Source of the DNA: JBPCIX01 sp051005875 | Lineage (GTDB): Bacteria > Actinomycetota > CADDZG01 > JAHWKV01 | Reading direction: 5' to 3' | DNA: 15,726 nt | Assembly (NCBI GenBank): GCA_051005875.1 | Contig: JBPCIX010000067.1 | Coordinates: 1 to 15,726, forward strand | In this document: in pieces, positions 13,708 to 15,726 of the stretch | Layout: each line of letters begins with the position of its first letter | Numbering within the stretch: position 1 is the stretch's first letter | Made by a program: the position numbers and the translations under genes | The notes under the pieces: model-generated | Told to the model about the DNA's origin: nothing | Databases searched by the model: none | Seen by the model: only the letters and a program-made list of their open reading frames with translations

Positions 13708-14141
13708 AAATGGCCTTCGTCGCTTTCCTCGTCGCTCTCGGTTCGTGTGCCCGGCCTCCGGCTAATGAGCAGGCCTTATCCGCCCTGGCGCCGCAAGTTC
13801 AACAAATAAGAGCGTCAGCCATTACAGGGGACCGAACCGGCGCGCAGCAAAAACTCGACCAATTAAAGGCGTCAGTAGATGGCTACCAGAAAAAGGGCGA
13901 GCTAGCCCCGGCAAAGGCCTCTCAGATCCTTGCAGCAGCCGATGAAGTAAACCGCTACATCCCTCTAATCAAGCCGCCCAGAAAAACACCCAGCCCCAGA
14001 CCAACCACACCCAGACCTTCCCCAACTCCATCTCCATTGCCAACCCCAACCCCCGAACAAACAAAGGCGCCAACCCAAGAACCCTCCCCAACCGATCAAC
14101 CACCACCCACCGACAGTGGGGCCCCGCCGGCCCCGCCGTAA
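13704..14141 (+). CDS. Small Pro-rich lipoprotein coupled to the kinase
   Basis: The protein has 145 residues. The short signal MKMAFVAFLVA ends in the lipobox LGSC, so C15 would be lipidated and the protein held on the outer face of the membrane. Residues about 22-90 look helical and charged (ALAPQVQQIRASAITGDRTGAQQKLDQLK and onward), followed by a Pro/Thr-rich tail to the end (about 91-145). I do not recognise a named family. The ATG shares bases with the kinase stop in an ATGA overlap, so expression is almost certainly tied to the kinase. A role as ligand-binding partner or accessory protein for the kinase's external side is inference from this linkage alone. Confidence 0.85.
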   Translation: MKMAFVAFLVALGSCARPPANEQALSALAPQVQQIRASAITGDRTGAQQKLDQLKASVDGYQKKGELAPAKASQILAAADEVNRYIPLIKPPRKTPSPRPTTPRPSPTPSPLPTPTPEQTKAPTQEPSPTDQPPPTDSGAPPAPP

Positions 14142-14176
14142 ACACACCCCACCCCCCCCAGGCGCCCGCCCATTCG

Positions 14177-14827
14177 TTACCCGATGTGACCCGGGTGGAC
14201 CGTTTCCTCGTCGAACGTGTTTCCTTCAGCAGGGATCGGATTTGCCTTCAACATTCTTGCCAGGTGAACCACGTTGTGAGACATCCATCTTGTGGTCCTT
14301 TGCGTATAGGCATGATCCTGGCCGACATCCAAATATGAGGGGCCCGGACCCGCATCGCCGACCCAGTAAGTGTCTGAGTTGGGGGGAATCGTGCAACCCA
14401 GATGCGAGAGATTGAACAGAGTAGATTCTGCGCAGGAATGGGCGCCGTCCTCATTGCCGGTGACAACAACACCGCCCACCTTGTTGTAGAGCGGATACTG
14501 GCCTACATCGTTGCGATCGTTGTATGTACCATCCAGGCGTTCGACTACGAGTTGGGCGACGCTCGAGCGGTGGCCGAACCAGATCGGCATGCCTATAACA
14601 ATGATGTCGGCCGCCATGATCTTCTCAAGGATCTGCGGCCACTCATCGCCTTCTCCTTCATCTGAAGAAATTCCCGGAAGGACATTGAAGTCAACCACCC
14701 TGACGATTTCATTCTTCACGCCCATGCGGTCAAACCATTCGACGACCTTAAGCATCAGGCCCTCGGTATGAGATTTCTCGGGCGACTTCTTGAGCGTGCA
14801 GTTCAACAGGATCGCGTTTAGTTCCAT
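14177..14827 (-). CDS. Flavodoxin / NADPH-dependent FMN reductase-family protein
   Basis: The protein has 216 residues from the ATG at 14827, chosen because GGGAAG lies 3-8 nt upstream; the GTG-type frame extends seven codons further. The flavodoxin-like fold starts with NAILLNCTLKKSPEKSHTE, a Ser/Thr-rich loop that would hold the FMN phosphate. IIVIGMPIWFGHRSSVAQLVVERLDG is the typical second flavin-contacting segment, and VVVTGNEDGAHSCAESTLFNLSHLGCTIPP the third. The end (TTRWMSHNVVHLARMLK) is a normal C-terminal helix. It should bind FMN and reduce a small acceptor using NAD(P)H; quinones or nitro compounds are usual for relatives. It is divergent from the URO-D-family gene across 94 bp. 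Confidence 0.85.
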   Translation of the reverse strand: MELNAILLNCTLKKSPEKSHTEGLMLKVVEWFDRMGVKNEIVRVVDFNVLPGISSDEGEGDEWPQILEKIMAADIIVIGMPIWFGHRSSVAQLVVERLDGTYNDRNDVGQYPLYNKVGGVVVTGNEDGAHSCAESTLFNLSHLGCTIPPNSDTYWVGDAGPGPSYLDVGQDHAYTQRTTRWMSHNVVHLARMLKANPIPAEGNTFDEETVHPGHIG

Positions 14828-14921
14828 GGCTTCCCTTTCCCTATCCAAAGCTTGTGGTCCACTAGAGTCTATTGCCGGAAGTCATTTGCTTATCCCCATG
14901 GCACCGGCGACACTGGCAGCC

Positions 14922-15726
14922 ATGGATTCTCGAACTCGCGTTGAAGCTGCCCTCGCCCTGGATGTTGCAGACCGGGCGCCGGCCGGGTGGTGGGGCCACA
15001 CGTTTGTCGAGGAATGGTCGCCGGAGGATCTCGCTGTAATAACAGTCGATCGCGCCAGAACATACAACTGGGATTTTGTGAAGTTTCAGCCCCGGGCTTG
15101 CTCCTTCGCTCAGGCATTTGGCGCCGACTACCGGCCCTCCGGCAATGCCCACACTGCTCCCATTTCAGGCAAACAAACGATCACCGGGCTCGAGGACTGG
15201 CAGAACCTGAGCCTTGTCAATCCCAAGGCCCTTTCGGATCAAGTTGAATCGATTTCGCGCGTAGTCACGGAACTCGGGCCGTCGGTCCCGGTCATACAAA
15301 CAGTCTTTTCTCCTCTCTCGGTCGCCGCTTACCTTGTTGGCGCAGACAAACCTAAGGTCCTCGATGAGCTCCGCGCAGATCCTGACGTTGTGGGGCGCGG
15401 CCTATCGAAGATTGCTTCGGCTCTAATAGAGTTCGCAGCCGATTCATTTGGCGCCGGGGCGGCCGGGGTCTTCTACGCGATCTCCGGCTTCTCGTCCACC
15501 GAAATGACAACGACCGATGAGTACCGCGAGATTGCGCTGGATTTTGATAGGCAAATTCTTGAGGCTGTACCCGCCGGAGCGTGGTTCAACGTCTTGCACA
15601 TGTGCGGTCCTGCATTGCATTTCGATATTGCAGCCGGACTCCCCGCCCAAGCCGTCAGCTGGTCGGTTCACGATGCTGGCAACCCCACACTAAAAGAAGG
15701 AAGGGACGCAACAAACAAGGCCGTAA
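14922..15726 (+). CDS. Uroporphyrinogen decarboxylase (URO-D) family protein, 3' end outside window
   Basis: 268 codons are visible and the frame is still open at the right edge. The N-terminus MDSRTRVEAALALDVADRAP matches the MxSRERVxAALxxExPDRxP opening usual for the wider URO-D/MtaA-like family, so I prefer the ATG at 14922 over one at 14898 that adds eight residues; neither has a clear ribosome site. Further landmarks are WDFVKFQPRA, VIQTVFSPLSVAAYLVG (a counterpart of the HemE FTLASYLIEG strand), HMCGPALHFD and AVSWSVHDAGNP. The RQAGR motif of true HemE is absent, so heme synthesis is unlikely; corrinoid methyltransferase-type or unknown decarboxylase activity fits better. Confidence 0.85.
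   Translation, partial: MDSRTRVEAALALDVADRAPAGWWGHTFVEEWSPEDLAVITVDRARTYNWDFVKFQPRACSFAQAFGADYRPSGNAHTAPISGKQTITGLEDWQNLSLVNPKALSDQVESISRVVTELGPSVPVIQTVFSPLSVAAYLVGADKPKVLDELRADPDVVGRGLSKIASALIEFAADSFGAGAAGVFYAISGFSSTEMTTTDEYREIALDFDRQILEAVPAGAWFNVLHMCGPALHFDIAAGLPAQAVSWSVHDAGNPTLKEGRDATNKAV

Noticed and set aside
1..15726. CRISPR arrays, phage genes, toxin-antitoxin or restriction systems
   Set aside because: No regularly spaced repeats and no proteins of these kinds were found on either strand.

Overview
The window looks like chromosomal DNA of a moderately GC-rich bacterium, most likely an uncultured soil-type actinomycetote. Pointers are a PknB-like Ser/Thr kinase with one membrane segment followed by a Pro-rich lipoprotein, a YibE/F membrane protein with a His/Ser-rich N-terminus, a membrane-anchored DM13 protein, a wHTH-methyltransferase of the Rv2258c type, frequent GTG/TTG starts and possible leaderless genes. 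The phylum assignment is inference; no marker gene is present.

Layout. (1) Positions 1-1300 are a worn edge: the 3' part of a DDE-transposase-like gene, an AT-rich inverted repeat, a tRNA-Arg(CCT), a second imperfect inverted repeat and a 47-codon stump of an NAD(P)-binding (NmrA/SDR-like) gene. (2) Positions 1297-6651, all on the minus strand, hold a complete branched-chain amino acid type ABC importer in the order livK-livH-livM-livG-livF, with coupled or overlapping junctions from livH on, followed by a VOC-family gene that runs into the SDR stump. livH has no ATG, GTG or TTG where the family's conserved N-terminus needs one. (3) Positions 6860-8881 on the plus strand hold a SAM methyltransferase, a broken 3-dmu-9/PhnB-type VOC gene and a membrane-anchored DM13 protein. 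(4) Positions 8890-10389 on the minus strand hold a thioredoxin-like protein followed by a histone-deacetylase-family hydrolase. (5) A 132-bp divergent region carries a perfect 9+1+9 palindrome over a predicted minus-strand -35 box and leads on the plus strand to YibE/F. (6) Positions 11836-14141 on the plus strand hold a KynB-like cyclase/formamidase, the Ser/Thr kinase and its ATGA-coupled lipoprotein. (7) A minus-strand flavodoxin/FMN-reductase-like gene is divergent from a URO-D-family gene that runs off the right end.

How the genes may work together. The liv operon is a self-contained importer: LivK binds the ligand outside, LivH/LivM form the channel, and LivG/LivF supply ATP. The kinase and lipoprotein look like a coupled membrane signalling pair. 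The rest is a set of small redox and metabolic units (thioredoxin/HDAC, DM13, flavodoxin/URO-D) without an obvious single pathway. I see no CRISPR array, phage module, toxin-antitoxin pair or recognised defence system. The best leads are two decayed genes caught mid-decay, the livH start, and the palindrome-controlled divergent region upstream of YibE/F.
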